Assembly: GCF_001610835.1 (NCBI RefSeq)
Contig: NZ_CP011270.1
Location: 3,366,001 to 3,430,000 of the forward strand
Source: Planctomyces sp. SH-PL14
GTDB taxonomy: Bacteria; Planctomycetota; Planctomycetia; Planctomycetales; Planctomycetaceae
Direction of reading: 5' to 3'
Length of the DNA stretch: 64,000 bases
The notes beneath the pieces were generated by a model. That model was given only the letters and a program-made list of their open reading frames with translations, was not told the DNA's origin and made no database searches. Of this stretch, positions 28,162-37,533 are shown piece after piece (the stretch's first letter is position 1; each line of letters begins with the position of its first letter). The position numbers were made by a program, and so were the translations under genes.

Positions 28162-31100
28162 CTACTCGACGAACAGGAAGGCGTTGCTGGTCAGGATCAC
28201 ACGGGCGAGAGCAGCCCAAGCGAGTTCCTCCCGCTGCTCCGGGGGAACGGGCAAGCTCGCGGTCCCGGTCCGGTACCGCTCCAGGAACTGCTGCTGCGCC
28301 GCGATCGCTTCGGCGGGCGGCAACCGACCGGTCGCCCCTTCGACGATCTCGGTGATCCGCTCCCCGTCGGTGGCCGGTTTCGCCAGCAGCCGGCGGGCCA
28401 GGGCCCGGGACTGCTCGTGGACGAAGGGCGAGTTCATGAGGTACAGCGCCTGCGTCGGCGTCGTCGTAACGAACCGCTCGGCGGTGCTGACGTTCGGATC
28501 GGCGGCATCGAAGAGCGAGAGGTACGGATGCTTCTGCGACCGCTGGACCATCTGGTAGACGCTGCGGTGCTTCGAGTCGTAGGCCGCCTTGAACGGATAG
28601 TGGATCGTGAAGCTCCACGAGTCGACGGGCGGGAAGGGATGGCCCGCCGGCATGGTGCGGTCGAGTTCGCCGCTGAGGGCCAGGATCGAATCGCGGAGCG
28701 ACTCGGCGTCGAGTCCGTGCCGGGGAAAACGTCCCAGCCAGACGTTCTGCGGGTCGTGATCGAGGACCGCCGGGTCATCACTGGCGGCGAGGCGGTAGGC
28801 CCGCGTGGCGAGGATCATCCGGTGCAGCGATTTGATCGACCAACCGTTGTGGACGAAGGCGTTCGTCAGGTGATCGAGGAGCTCCGGGTGCGAGGGCTTC
28901 TCGCCCCGGGAGCCGAAGTCGCTCGCGGTCCGGACGAGCCCCGCGCCGAAGTGCGCCTGCCAGACCCGGTTGACGAGGACCCGCGCGGTGAGCGGGTTCG
29001 ACGGCTGGGTCAGCCACTCGGCGAGCCGCAGCCGCCCGCTGCCGTCCGCCGGCTCGACCGGCTGGCCGCCGAGAATCTCGAGGTTCCGCCGCGGGACTTC
29101 GTCTCCCAGCCGGTCGGGCTCGCCTCGCTTCTGGACCCGGGCGTTCATCGGCTGCCCTTCGGCCACCGCGTAGGCGACCTCGTAGAGCGAGCGGGCCGCG
29201 GCCTGCTCGCGCTGCGTCTTGAGCCCCGCCATCCGGTCCTGGATCGTCTTGACGCGGGCGAGCTCTTCGGGAGTTGGCTGGTTGTCGGTCGACGGAACCG
29301 CGAAGGGGGCGTTCTGGATGCCGAGGTTGTCGAGGTCGCGGGTCGGCGGTGTCCCGGCCGCTTTGCCGATTCCGTCCGAGACGAAGGTGTTGATGATTCC
29401 GTCCCAGTTCGGGGCGAGCCGCTTCCCTTCGAAGGCGACCGGCTCCGGGGCTCCGTGGCGGGTCAGCGTTCCCGAATAGGTCTTCGCCGCGAGGTCGAAC
29501 GTGATCGCGAGGTTGTACCACGCCCCGGTTTCGAGATCGGCGAGCTTCTCCCACTCGCCGCCATTGCGGAGATGGAACTCGCGGGAACTGACGCTCGCCT
29601 CGAAGGCGAGCGACACGATCGCGCCGTGGCCGGCATAGAAGCGATAGGCAGCGTCCCCATCGACGGCGTTGACGTTCCGGAAGTCGATGTTGAACGAGAG
29701 CTTCGGCGAGGTCACGGAAGTGTGGTTCGAAAACTCGCGGCGGACCCCTTCGTGGGGCGTCGTGTTCCGGACGCGGACGCCGCGGGTCCCCGCCGGATGG
29801 ACGTTCGTGAACGGGCTCTGGGCCTCGGCAAGCACTTGATTCGGGCCAGCCGTGATCCACGGCGTCGCCGGAGGCTTCTCGAGCGCCTGCTGCTCGGCCC
29901 CGTAGTCCGCGCCGCCGCCGATCTTCGTCCGGTCGAGCGTGGCATGCTCCTGCTCCAGCCGCAGGAGTTCCGCATCGATCGCCGCCAGCTCACCGGCCCG
30001 CTGCTCATCGAGCTTGGCCGCCGCGGCTTGCGGGATCAGCGGAACGAAGTGCCGCGGCCGCTTCAGCTCTTCGCCTCCGGGAAACGCGAACCGGCTGCTC
30101 GCGAAGATCCCGTACAGGGCGTAGTAGTCGGCCGCCGAGACCGGGTCGTACTTGTGATCATGACAGCGGGCACAGCCCAGCGAGAGCCCCAGGAGCGAGC
30201 GGCCGACCGTGTCGATCGTGTCCGAGATGTCGAGGTGGACGAACTCGGTGTTGTCGTTGTAGCCAAACCGCTTTCCGACCGCCAAATAGCCGGTGGCGAT
30301 GACCCGCTCGGCATACTGCTCGGGCGTCTGGGTGCCGGCCCCGGCCGACTCGGCCTGACGGGCCAGAATGTCCCCCGCGAGCTGCTCGCGGACGAAGAGG
30401 TCGAACGGCTTGTCGGCGTTGAACGCGCGGACCACGTAGTTGCGATAGAGGTACGCTTCGCGGACCGGGTAGTCCGCCCCGTCTCCCGCCGTGTCGGCGT
30501 AGCGGACGACATCGAGCCAGTGCCGCCCCCAGCGTTCGCCGTAGTGGGGCGAAGCGAGAAGCCGTTCGACAACCCGCGAGAACGCCTCCGGAGACTCATC
30601 CGCCAGGAAGGCCGCGATCTCCTCCCGTGTCGGCGGCAGGCCGGTCAGGTCGTAGGTGACCCGCCGCAGGAGCGTGCGCTTATCCGCCAGCGCCGTGGGA
30701 CGGATCCCGTGGGCCTCCTGGGCAACCCCGAGGAAGCGGTCGATGTCGGTCCCGTTCCAGTCCGGATCGGCAGCGGTCGGCGGAGTCGCGGCCTGGACCG
30801 GCCGGAGCGACCACAGATCGGCAGCGGCTGCGGGTCCGCCGGTCGACGCCGGCGCCGCGGGCCACGGCAATCCCATGTCGACCCACTTGGCGAGGGCCGC
30901 GATCTCGTGCTCTTTGAGTTTCCCCTCGGGGGGCATCGACGACGCATCGCCCGTCTGCCGGACCGCCGCGATCAGGAGACTGGCATCGGCCTTCCCGGGA
31001 ACGACGGCGGCGCCGCTGTCGCCTCCCTTGAGAGCCGCTTCGCGCGAAGTCAGCGCCAGCCCCGCGTGCTGCTTCTTGTCGCCGTGGCACTCCAGACAGT

Positions 31101-31236
31101 TCTGCACGAGGACCGGGCGGACCTCCCGCTCGAAGAACGCCGCATCCTCCGGCGACAACTCCGTCGGCGCCGCAGGCACGACCGCGGGGAACGCCAGCAG
31201 CAAGGCGGCCCCGATCCGCGATAGGAGAACACGCAT
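28162..31236 (-). CDS. DUF1549/DUF1553 protein with cytochrome c domain and LamG-like insert
   Basis: A 1024-residue exported protein. The signal peptide ends near PAAPT (residue 24). The planctomycete cytochrome C (PSCyt1) domain has the haem motif CLECHG near residue 47. DUF1549 spans about 160-370, with GCARCHDHKYDPVS. A concanavalin/LamG-like beta region (about 480-620) sits between it and DUF1553 (about 720-980). The insert suggests carbohydrate or surface binding. This differs from the Ig-domain version at 1237. It heads a minus-strand pair with DUF1501. Confidence 0.88.
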   Translation of the reverse strand: MRVLLSRIGAALLLAFPAVVPAAPTELSPEDAAFFEREVRPVLVQNCLECHGDKKQHAGLALTSREAALKGGDSGAAVVPGKADASLLIAAVRQTGDASSMPPEGKLKEHEIAALAKWVDMGLPWPAAPASTGGPAAAADLWSLRPVQAATPPTAADPDWNGTDIDRFLGVAQEAHGIRPTALADKRTLLRRVTYDLTGLPPTREEIAAFLADESPEAFSRVVERLLASPHYGERWGRHWLDVVRYADTAGDGADYPVREAYLYRNYVVRAFNADKPFDLFVREQLAGDILARQAESAGAGTQTPEQYAERVIATGYLAVGKRFGYNDNTEFVHLDISDTIDTVGRSLLGLSLGCARCHDHKYDPVSAADYYALYGIFASSRFAFPGGEELKRPRHFVPLIPQAAAAKLDEQRAGELAAIDAELLRLEQEHATLDRTKIGGGADYGAEQQALEKPPATPWITAGPNQVLAEAQSPFTNVHPAGTRGVRVRNTTPHEGVRREFSNHTSVTSPKLSFNIDFRNVNAVDGDAAYRFYAGHGAIVSLAFEASVSSREFHLRNGGEWEKLADLETGAWYNLAITFDLAAKTYSGTLTRHGAPEPVAFEGKRLAPNWDGIINTFVSDGIGKAAGTPPTRDLDNLGIQNAPFAVPSTDNQPTPEELARVKTIQDRMAGLKTQREQAAARSLYEVAYAVAEGQPMNARVQKRGEPDRLGDEVPRRNLEILGGQPVEPADGSGRLRLAEWLTQPSNPLTARVLVNRVWQAHFGAGLVRTASDFGSRGEKPSHPELLDHLTNAFVHNGWSIKSLHRMILATRAYRLAASDDPAVLDHDPQNVWLGRFPRHGLDAESLRDSILALSGELDRTMPAGHPFPPVDSWSFTIHYPFKAAYDSKHRSVYQMVQRSQKHPYLSLFDAADPNVSTAERFVTTTPTQALYLMNSPFVHEQSRALARRLLAKPATDGERITEIVEGATGRLPPAEAIAAQQQFLERYRTGTASLPVPPEQREELAWAALARVILTSNAFLFVE

Positions 31237-31271
31237 GACTTCGCTCTCGATGGAACGCGATCCCGTCCGGG

Positions 31272-31757
31272 TCAGGGCTTCGACTTCAGCGGAAACGTCA
31301 GCTCATTCTGGCCGGGAGCAACCTTCGCGGTCAGCTCCGACTTCGTGTTGTACCGGTCCGGGATGAACATCACGATCTTCGGCTCGGTGCTCCCCGCCGA
31401 AGGACCGGTCGTCGCCCCCGCAACCCCCGCCACCGTCACGGTCCCCTCCTGCTTCGTGGCCCGGATCTCGACGCGGTAATCCCCAGGCACCGGCCCGGAC
31501 TCGGCCGGGAGCAGGAACTCCCCCTTCTGGATCGGACCGCCGCTCGAAGGACCTTTCGAGTTCGCGGGAAGCAGGACGATCGTCCCCTGCTCGATGGGCG
31601 CGCCGTCGAACGTCACCTGGCCGCGGACCATCGCCCGTTCCGGCCCCGAGTTCCGCCCGCAACCGGCCAGCAGGCCCACCCCCGCCAGGAGGATCACCGC
31701 AGGGGAGGCCGCACGATGCGGCCGCGTCACGACACCGAAGGAGCGAAGATTCGTCAT
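31272..31757 (-). CDS. Lipoprotein with carboxypeptidase-regulatory-like domain
   Basis: A 161-residue protein with a lipobox (LLAGC, Cys about 33) after a hydrophobic stretch. The mature part (VRGQVTFDGAPIEQGTIVLLP) is the small beta-sandwich found in many planctomycete lipoproteins, often called transthyretin-like or carboxypeptidase-regulatory-like. Such genes commonly sit directly downstream of DUF1559 genes, as here with a 74-base gap. Outer surface or periplasmic location is expected. No enzymatic motif. Confidence 0.75.
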   Translation of the reverse strand: MTNLRSFGVVTRPHRAASPAVILLAGVGLLAGCGRNSGPERAMVRGQVTFDGAPIEQGTIVLLPANSKGPSSGGPIQKGEFLLPAESGPVPGDYRVEIRATKQEGTVTVAGVAGATTGPSAGSTEPKIVMFIPDRYNTKSELTAKVAPGQNELTFPLKSKP

Positions 31758-31831
31758 CGCAAAGTTGCTCGAAGCGGAGAAGACGGGACAGGAACGGGAC
31801 CAGCCTGGAACGGCCGAGAGAGACGAAGAGG

Positions 31832-32761
31832 TCAGAACTCACCGAGCGCCCGGCGGTCGTTCATCGTGCTCAGGTCCTGCCACGTCTGGAGGTCGACATG
31901 GTCGGCAATGAACCGGACCGAGCCGTCGGCGAGGGCCGAGTTGACCCCCCCGATGTGCTGGCTGCGGGCCGAGTTCATCGTCCGCTTGTTCGAGTGGGCC
32001 GTGTAGGTCCCGATGCACGGCGGGAAGACCGTCGGGGAACACCACGCCGAGCGCATCTCGTCCGGGACGAGCGTGTTCGGGTTGTAGTTGTGATGGGAGA
32101 ACGGCCCCTCGGGGTAGAACATGACGCCACGGAAGTCGTTCGCGCTCTCGTGGACCACGACCAGCTCGTCAAGGATCACGGTGTTGCTCATCCCGTCGAT
32201 GAAGTCGGCGGCGGTCGTGCGCGTGTTGCAGTCGAAGGGGCCGACTTTGCCGCGGGCGATCGTCACGCTGGCGATCCCCGGAGGAGCGACGAGCGGACCG
32301 ATGCCGTTGTTCGCGGCGTAGTTACCGCGGGCATACGTCGCGAGGGCCGGCGGCCCCGGCGGGTTCGTCGGGCACCGCATTACGGTGAGCGGCGCGGAGT
32401 GAATCGGAAAGTTCGTGCTCCCCGGACCGGTGCAGCCCCAGCAGGCGTTGAAGTCGAGCTTGTTATACGTGTTCGTCAGGTCGAGATACGGGAGCAGGAA
32501 GCCGACCCAGGTCGCTTCATTGCGGGCGGCGAGCGAGGTCTGCACATACCCCGGGGGGAAGACGCTCAGCGCCTCGTTGTAACTGTGCATCGCCAGGGCG
32601 AGCTGCTTGAGATTGTTCTTGCACTGCGACTGCCGCGCCGCCTCCCGCGCCTGCTGGACCGCGGGGAGCAGGATCGCCACCAGGACGGCGATGATGGCAA
32701 TGACGACGAGGAGCTCAATCAGGGTGAAGCCGCGCCGGGACCCGAACAACGAACGAGACAT
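31832..32761 (-). CDS. DUF1559 prepilin-like protein
   Basis: A 309-residue protein. The N-terminus has the type IV prepilin cleavage/methylation motif [19 protein letters not shown], cut after the Gly, then the DUF1559 hallmark [18 protein letters not shown]. The C-terminal part is the large planctomycete-specific DUF1559 domain, ending with the DGSVRF stretch. It is likely processed by a prepilin peptidase and assembled into a pseudopilus or held at the inner membrane. It is one of many paralogues expected in such a genome. Confidence 0.92.
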   Translation of the reverse strand: MSRSLFGSRRGFTLIELLVVIAIIAVLVAILLPAVQQAREAARQSQCKNNLKQLALAMHSYNEALSVFPPGYVQTSLAARNEATWVGFLLPYLDLTNTYNKLDFNACWGCTGPGSTNFPIHSAPLTVMRCPTNPPGPPALATYARGNYAANNGIGPLVAPPGIASVTIARGKVGPFDCNTRTTAADFIDGMSNTVILDELVVVHESANDFRGVMFYPEGPFSHHNYNPNTLVPDEMRSAWCSPTVFPPCIGTYTAHSNKRTMNSARSQHIGGVNSALADGSVRFIADHVDLQTWQDLSTMNDRRALGEF

Positions 32762-33144
32762 GACAGACCTCCGAACTGGAGAAGAAAGACCTCGAACAGC
32801 AGACAGGACGAGGAAGCGCGCAGTCCTACCACGAGGACCACGCGGCGCGCGACCTGAGCGTCTCTCCCGAACGGGAATGCGAATGACGCCAAGCGCAGCA
32901 TCACCAGCGGGCCGCGCGCCTCATGGCGATGAGGACGCGCCCGCAACACAGCCGACCCCCGCCGAGCATTCACTCAACGGAAGCCCCTTCTCGACAGCCG
33001 CTCTCCCCCAAAAGGAGAGAGGAACCGCCTACCACAACACAGAGGCCGCAGCCCCTTCCACCCGCGGACCGTCGACCGGAACGCGGGAATCTCCATCCTG
33101 AACCGGCTTCCACACCAGGCCACTTCCGGCCCGCCGCACCGCCG
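32762..33144. other. Intergenic region between the DUF1559 and gntR genes
   Basis: About 380 bases upstream of the DUF1559 start and downstream of the gntR stop, both minus strand. The only structure I see is a weak hairpin, CTCTCC / GGAGAG near 33001-33019. No gene or clear promoter is visible. Confidence 0.35.
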
Positions 33145-33786
33145 TCAGTCGATTTTCTCTTTCAGAACCCGCACCGCCTCTTCGACGGTCCCTTCACGGA
33201 AGGTTTTCACGAGACTGGCATGCTCCTCGTAGATGTCCATCGGATTCGTGCAGCGCCGCTGGGCCCGGCGGAAGTGGGAGCGGATCCGCCCCACCAGCGT
33301 GTCCCAGATCGAAATCAGGTCCGGCTGCCCCGCGCGATCGAGCAGGAACCGGTGAAAGGCAATATCGAGTTCCGCGAGGGCGTGATAATCCGCCTTCTCG
33401 CAGGCCGGGCGCATCTGCGCGACGATCTCTTCCCACTGCGAAAAGTCGTCTTCCGTCAGCTCGTCGAAAATGAGCTGGAGAGCATGTGCCTCGATCGTTC
33501 TTCGAATCGGGACGATCAGGCGGCGAATGGTTTTGGGAGCCTCGGGAGCCACGACCGCTCCGCAGTTGGGACGGGTCTGCAACAGCCCGAGCTGGGACAA
33601 CCTCTGGACCGCCTCGCGGACCAGCCCGCGACCGACGTTAAACCGCTTGGCGAGCTCCGCCTCGGTGACCCGCAGACCTTCCGGCATGCGGCCGGACAGG
33701 ATCTCGCGGCGAATCTCCGCGACGATCTCATTGGCGCCGATGGGCGAGGAGACCTCTGCAGCCGAAGGACGCGGACGGCCAGGCAT
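33145..33786 (-). CDS. GntR family regulator, FCD (FadR-like) subfamily
   Basis: A 213-residue repressor-type protein. Residues about 15-80 are a GntR winged helix (EIRREILSGRMPEGLRVTE, LAKRFNVGRGLVREAVQRL). Residues about 90-205 are an all-helical FCD effector domain with the metal-ligand pattern DIAFHRFL and YEEHASLV. Such proteins usually sense organic acids or sugar acids. It is divergent from the cluster at 34013-42999, and four TTGT-N2-ACAA-like dyads lie in the shared upstream region, so it probably represses itself and that cluster. Confidence 0.9.
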   Translation of the reverse strand: MPGRPRPSAAEVSSPIGANEIVAEIRREILSGRMPEGLRVTEAELAKRFNVGRGLVREAVQRLSQLGLLQTRPNCGAVVAPEAPKTIRRLIVPIRRTIEAHALQLIFDELTEDDFSQWEEIVAQMRPACEKADYHALAELDIAFHRFLLDRAGQPDLISIWDTLVGRIRSHFRRAQRRCTNPMDIYEEHASLVKTFREGTVEEAVRVLKEKID

Positions 33787-33863
33787 AGCGACTCACCGGA
33801 GTGATGGATCCGACCGCCCATTAGACCATCGTGGCACTCGGCCACTTTCAGGCGGCGGACATG

Positions 33864-33875
33864 TTTGTACACAAC
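33864..33875. promoter_or_regulatory. GntR operator-like site O1
   Basis: TTTGTACACAAC holds the dyad TTGT-AC-ACAA (centre 33869.5). It lies about 80 bases upstream of the gntR start. Its centre is 21 bases from O2. Confidence 0.55.
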
Positions 33876-33884
33876 CCACATCCG

Positions 33885-33896
33885 ATTGTCTACAAT
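33885..33896. promoter_or_regulatory. GntR operator-like site O2
   Basis: ATTGTCTACAAT has perfect five-base arms around CT. The same 16-base string GATTGTCTACAATCCG recurs exactly at O4. Centre 33890.5. Confidence 0.65.
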
Positions 33897-33920
33897 CCGG
33901 ATTTCATTTTTTCTTCGCGA

Positions 33921-33930
33921 TCGTGGACAA
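33921..33930. promoter_or_regulatory. GntR operator-like site O3 (weaker)
   Basis: TCGTGGACAA matches the TTGT-N2-ACAA dyad except for one base. Its centre is 35 bases from O2 and 21 from O4, so the two site pairs have identical internal spacing. Confidence 0.45.
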
Positions 33931-33940
33931 CGCGGCGCCG

Positions 33941-33952
33941 ATTGTCTACAAT
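33941..33952. promoter_or_regulatory. GntR operator-like site O4
   Basis: ATTGTCTACAAT is identical to O2. It lies 60 bases upstream of the ATG of the cluster's first gene, a position suited to promoter occlusion. Confidence 0.65.
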
Positions 33953-34012
33953 CCGCCCTCGTGGCCCTGGCCGTTTCCGATTCAACCCTGTCCCCCGACA
34001 GTGAGTGGTGGA

Positions 34013-37000
34013 ATGCCGTTGGCGTCCCGATCTCCCGGTGTTTTCCGAAGCCATTCGGGAGCGGTGTTGAGATCGGACGATGCGAGGCGGGCCACTTCTG
34101 TGCAGCGGTTTGCTCAAGTTCTCGTGGCCTGCACGCTCTTATTGGCCGGAAGCTCTACCTGGGGAGCGGAAGCGGCGTCCGATCGCGAAGGGATCGCCTA
34201 CTTCGAAAAAGAAGTCCGGCCGCTGCTCCTGGAGCACTGCGGCAAATGCCACGGCGCGGCGAAGCAGTGGGCCGACCTGCGGCTCGACACGCGAGCGGGC
34301 TTTCTCAAAGGGGGCGAGAACGGCCCTGTCGTCGTTCCGGGAAAGCCCGACGAGAGCCGACTCATTGAGGCGGTCCGCTACCAGGGGGAGACGCAGATGC
34401 CCCCGGACGCGCCGCTCAAGCCCGAGCAGGTCGCGGTCCTCGAACGCTGGGTCCGGATCGGCGCCCCGTGGCCCGAAGTTGATCCCGCGGTTGCGACTTC
34501 CAAAGAGCAGGTGTGGCGCGAGCACTGGGCGTTCCAGCCGGTCGCCCGCGTCACCCCTCCGGACAATCCCGACCTGGCCTCCGTCGCGTCTCCCGTCGAC
34601 CGGTTCGTTCAGCAGCGACTCAAGGAGGCGGGGCTCGCGTCGTCGCCCGCCGCAGACCGCCGGACGCTGATCCGCCGCGTCACGTACGATCTCACGGGGC
34701 TCCCGCCGTCGCCCGCCGAAGTTGAAGCGTTTGTTGGCGACTCCCGGCCGGAGGCGTACGAGGAACTCGTCGAGCGGCTCCTCGCCTCCCCGCACTACGG
34801 CGAACAGTGGGCCCGGCACTGGCTCGATGTCGCCCGCTACTCGGACACCAAAGGCTACGTCTACGCCCGCGAGGAGCGGTTCTGGGTCCACGCCCCCGCC
34901 TACCGCGACTGGGTCGTCTCCGCCTTCAACCGCGACCTCCCCTACGACCGGTTCCTCCTCCTCCAGATCGCCGCCGATCAGGTCGCTCCCGAAGACCCCG
35001 CCTCCACGGCCGCGATGGGATTCCTGACGCTCGGCCGCCGCTTCCTGGGGGTGACGCACGACATCATCGATGACCGGATCGACGTCGTGACCCGCGGCAC
35101 GATGGGGCTCACCGTCGCCTGCGCCCGCTGCCACGATCACAAGTACGATCCGATCCCGACCGCCGATTACTACTCGCTCTACGGGGTCTTCCTGAACTCG
35201 ACCGAAGAGCTCGTCCGGATCGGCGACGGCGCGTCGAGCGCGGCCGGATACGCCGAGTTCGACAAGGAGTTCCAGACCCGCCTCGGAAAGCTCCAGGAGA
35301 CGACCGCCTCCCGCCACAAGGAGGCGGCGGACCGGGTCCGCAGCCGCGTCACCGATTATCTCGTGGCCCAGACCGAACTCTCGAAGTACCCCGAAGAGGG
35401 CTTTGATCAGATCCTCGCGACGACCGACCTGATCCCGACGTTCGTCCGCCGCTGGGAGGCGTTCCTCAACCAGTCGACCCGCGCCGCGGATCCGGTCTTC
35501 GCCCCGTGGTCCCGCCTCTCGGCCCTCTCCGCCGAGGAGTTCGCCGCGAAGTCCCCGGACGTCCTACGCGAACTCGCCGCCTCCGGCGGAACGCCCGTCA
35601 ACCCGCGGATCCTCGCCGCCCTGCAGCCGGCTCCAGCGACAATGCGGGAGGTCGCCGAGCGGTACGGAAAAGTCTTCAGCGACACGGACGCCGAATGGAA
35701 AGCGCTGTCCGAGGCAGCCGCCAAGGAGAAGCAGTCGGAGCCAACCGGCCTCGCCGATCCCGCCGCCGAAGAACTCCGACAAGTCCTGTACTCTCCCGCC
35801 TCCCCCTGTCTGGTCCCGCCCGAAGCGGTCGTCTCGACGGAAGGCTACTTCGACTCCAACGTCTGCACGGAGCTGTGGAAGCTCCAGGGGGACGTCGACC
35901 GCTGGCTGATCCAGTCGCCCCTCGCGCCGCCGCACGCGGTCCGGCTCGTCGACCGGCAGCTGATCCGCCCCTCCCGCGTCTTCCGCCGCGGCAACCCCAA
36001 GACCCGCGGCGATGAAATCAGCCGCCACTTCCTGAGCGTCGTCGCCGGACCGACTCCGAAGCCGTTCGAAAAGGGCAGCGGACGGCTGGAGCTGGCGCGG
36101 GCCATCGTCGATCCGGCGAATCCGTTCACCGCGCGGGTCTGGGTCAACCGGATCTGGCAGCATCACTTCGGGACCGGCTTCGTCGACACGCCGAGCGACT
36201 TCGGGATCCGGGCCGAGCGTCCGAGCCATCCGGAACTCCTCGACTGGCTGGCGACGCAGCTCGTCGAGAACGGCTGGAGCACGAAGCACATCCACCGCCT
36301 GATCCTCCTCTCGGATGCCTATCGTCAGCAGTCCGCCGCTCCAGCCGACGTCGCGCTCGCAGCGCGGGCGACGCAGATCGATCCCGAGAACCGGCTCCTG
36401 TGGCGGATGAACGCCCGGCGGCTGACCTTCGAAGAGTTCCGCGACACCCTGCTGACGGTCTCGGGCCGCCTCGATCCCCAGGCGGGGGGGCGGGCCGCGG
36501 ATCTCCTGGCGGGGAACGGCCTCGCCCATCGCCGCCGCACGCTCTACGGCCTCGTCGACCGCCAGTTCCTCCCCTCGGTCCTGCGGGTCTTCGACTTCGC
36601 CAACCCCGACCTCCACATCCCCCAGCGGAGCGAAACGACGGTTCCGCAGCAGGCCCTCTTCGCCCTGAACCATCCGTTCGTCGCCGACGAAGCCAAGGCG
36701 GTCGTGGCCCAGGCCGCCACGCAGAGTCTCGCCAGCTCGGCCGACACCGTCCGCAGCCTGTACCGGTCGATCTACCAGCGCGAGCCGACCCCGACGCAGC
36801 TCGCCCAGGCGCAGGCCTTCCTCGATTCGCCGGTCACCGAGCCCGAGTCCCGCCCGCGTCCCGAGTCGCTCGCCTGGCAGTACGGCTACGGCGAGCTCGA
36901 CGATGCCACCAAGACCCTCAAAGGCTTCGCCCGGCTTCCGCACTTCACCGGTGCCGCCTGGCAGGGAGCCGACCAGTGGCCCGGAGGCGGCCTCGGCTGG

Positions 37001-37486
37001 CTGCAGCTCACCGCCGACGGCGGGCACACCGGAGACAACCTCCAGCACTCCGTCGTCCGTCGCTGGACCGCCCCGCGCGACGGCATGTTCTCCGTGGCCT
37101 CGACCGCCATCCACGAGGTGGCGGCGGGCGACGGCGTCCGCTGCTACATCGTCGCCAGCCGTGGCGGCCTGCTGAAATCGGTCGACCTGCACAACCGCAA
37201 AGAGGAGATGAACGTCGAGTCGATCGCTCTCCAGAAGGGGGACACGCTCGACTTCGTGGTCGACCTCCACGCCAACCTCAACAGCGAACAGCACCTCTGG
37301 GCGCCGGTCGTCCGGGAGCTGCCGACAGCGGTGTCGTCCGGAGCGTCCTCCGCCGGGAACCCCGACGAGCCGCGGCTGTGGGACGCCCATCGCGACTTCG
37401 CCGGCCCCCCGCCGATCCGCCTGACCCGGATGGAACAACTCGCGCAGGTGCTGCTCGTTTCCAATGAGCTGATGTTTGTGGACTAG
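34013..37486 (+). CDS. DUF1549/DUF1553 protein with cytochrome c domain, first gene of the GntR-linked cluster
   Basis: A 1157-residue protein. I use ATG 34013, 4 bases after GTGGTGGA; the frame is open further upstream but runs through the operator region. The export signal is around residues 30-52 (LVACTLLLAGSSTWGAEA). The haem motif CGKCHG lies near residue 75, then DUF1549 (with ACARCHDHKYDPIP) and DUF1553. An inserted beta-rich segment (about residues 945-1090, with GWLQLTADGGHTGDN) resembles a carbohydrate-binding fold. It is followed 47 bases later by its DUF1501 partner. Confidence 0.87.
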   Translation: MPLASRSPGVFRSHSGAVLRSDDARRATSVQRFAQVLVACTLLLAGSSTWGAEAASDREGIAYFEKEVRPLLLEHCGKCHGAAKQWADLRLDTRAGFLKGGENGPVVVPGKPDESRLIEAVRYQGETQMPPDAPLKPEQVAVLERWVRIGAPWPEVDPAVATSKEQVWREHWAFQPVARVTPPDNPDLASVASPVDRFVQQRLKEAGLASSPAADRRTLIRRVTYDLTGLPPSPAEVEAFVGDSRPEAYEELVERLLASPHYGEQWARHWLDVARYSDTKGYVYAREERFWVHAPAYRDWVVSAFNRDLPYDRFLLLQIAADQVAPEDPASTAAMGFLTLGRRFLGVTHDIIDDRIDVVTRGTMGLTVACARCHDHKYDPIPTADYYSLYGVFLNSTEELVRIGDGASSAAGYAEFDKEFQTRLGKLQETTASRHKEAADRVRSRVTDYLVAQTELSKYPEEGFDQILATTDLIPTFVRRWEAFLNQSTRAADPVFAPWSRLSALSAEEFAAKSPDVLRELAASGGTPVNPRILAALQPAPATMREVAERYGKVFSDTDAEWKALSEAAAKEKQSEPTGLADPAAEELRQVLYSPASPCLVPPEAVVSTEGYFDSNVCTELWKLQGDVDRWLIQSPLAPPHAVRLVDRQLIRPSRVFRRGNPKTRGDEISRHFLSVVAGPTPKPFEKGSGRLELARAIVDPANPFTARVWVNRIWQHHFGTGFVDTPSDFGIRAERPSHPELLDWLATQLVENGWSTKHIHRLILLSDAYRQQSAAPADVALAARATQIDPENRLLWRMNARRLTFEEFRDTLLTVSGRLDPQAGGRAADLLAGNGLAHRRRTLYGLVDRQFLPSVLRVFDFANPDLHIPQRSETTVPQQALFALNHPFVADEAKAVVAQAATQSLASSADTVRSLYRSIYQREPTPTQLAQAQAFLDSPVTEPESRPRPESLAWQYGYGELDDATKTLKGFARLPHFTGAAWQGADQWPGGGLGWLQLTADGGHTGDNLQHSVVRRWTAPRDGMFSVASTAIHEVAAGDGVRCYIVASRGGLLKSVDLHNRKEEMNVESIALQKGDTLDFVVDLHANLNSEQHLWAPVVRELPTAVSSGASSAGNPDEPRLWDAHRDFAGPPPIRLTRMEQLAQVLLVSNELMFVD

Positions 37487-37533
37487 GTCTAGGTCTAGAG
37501 GACTAGGGACTGGGGAAAGGAACTCCGAGAGAG

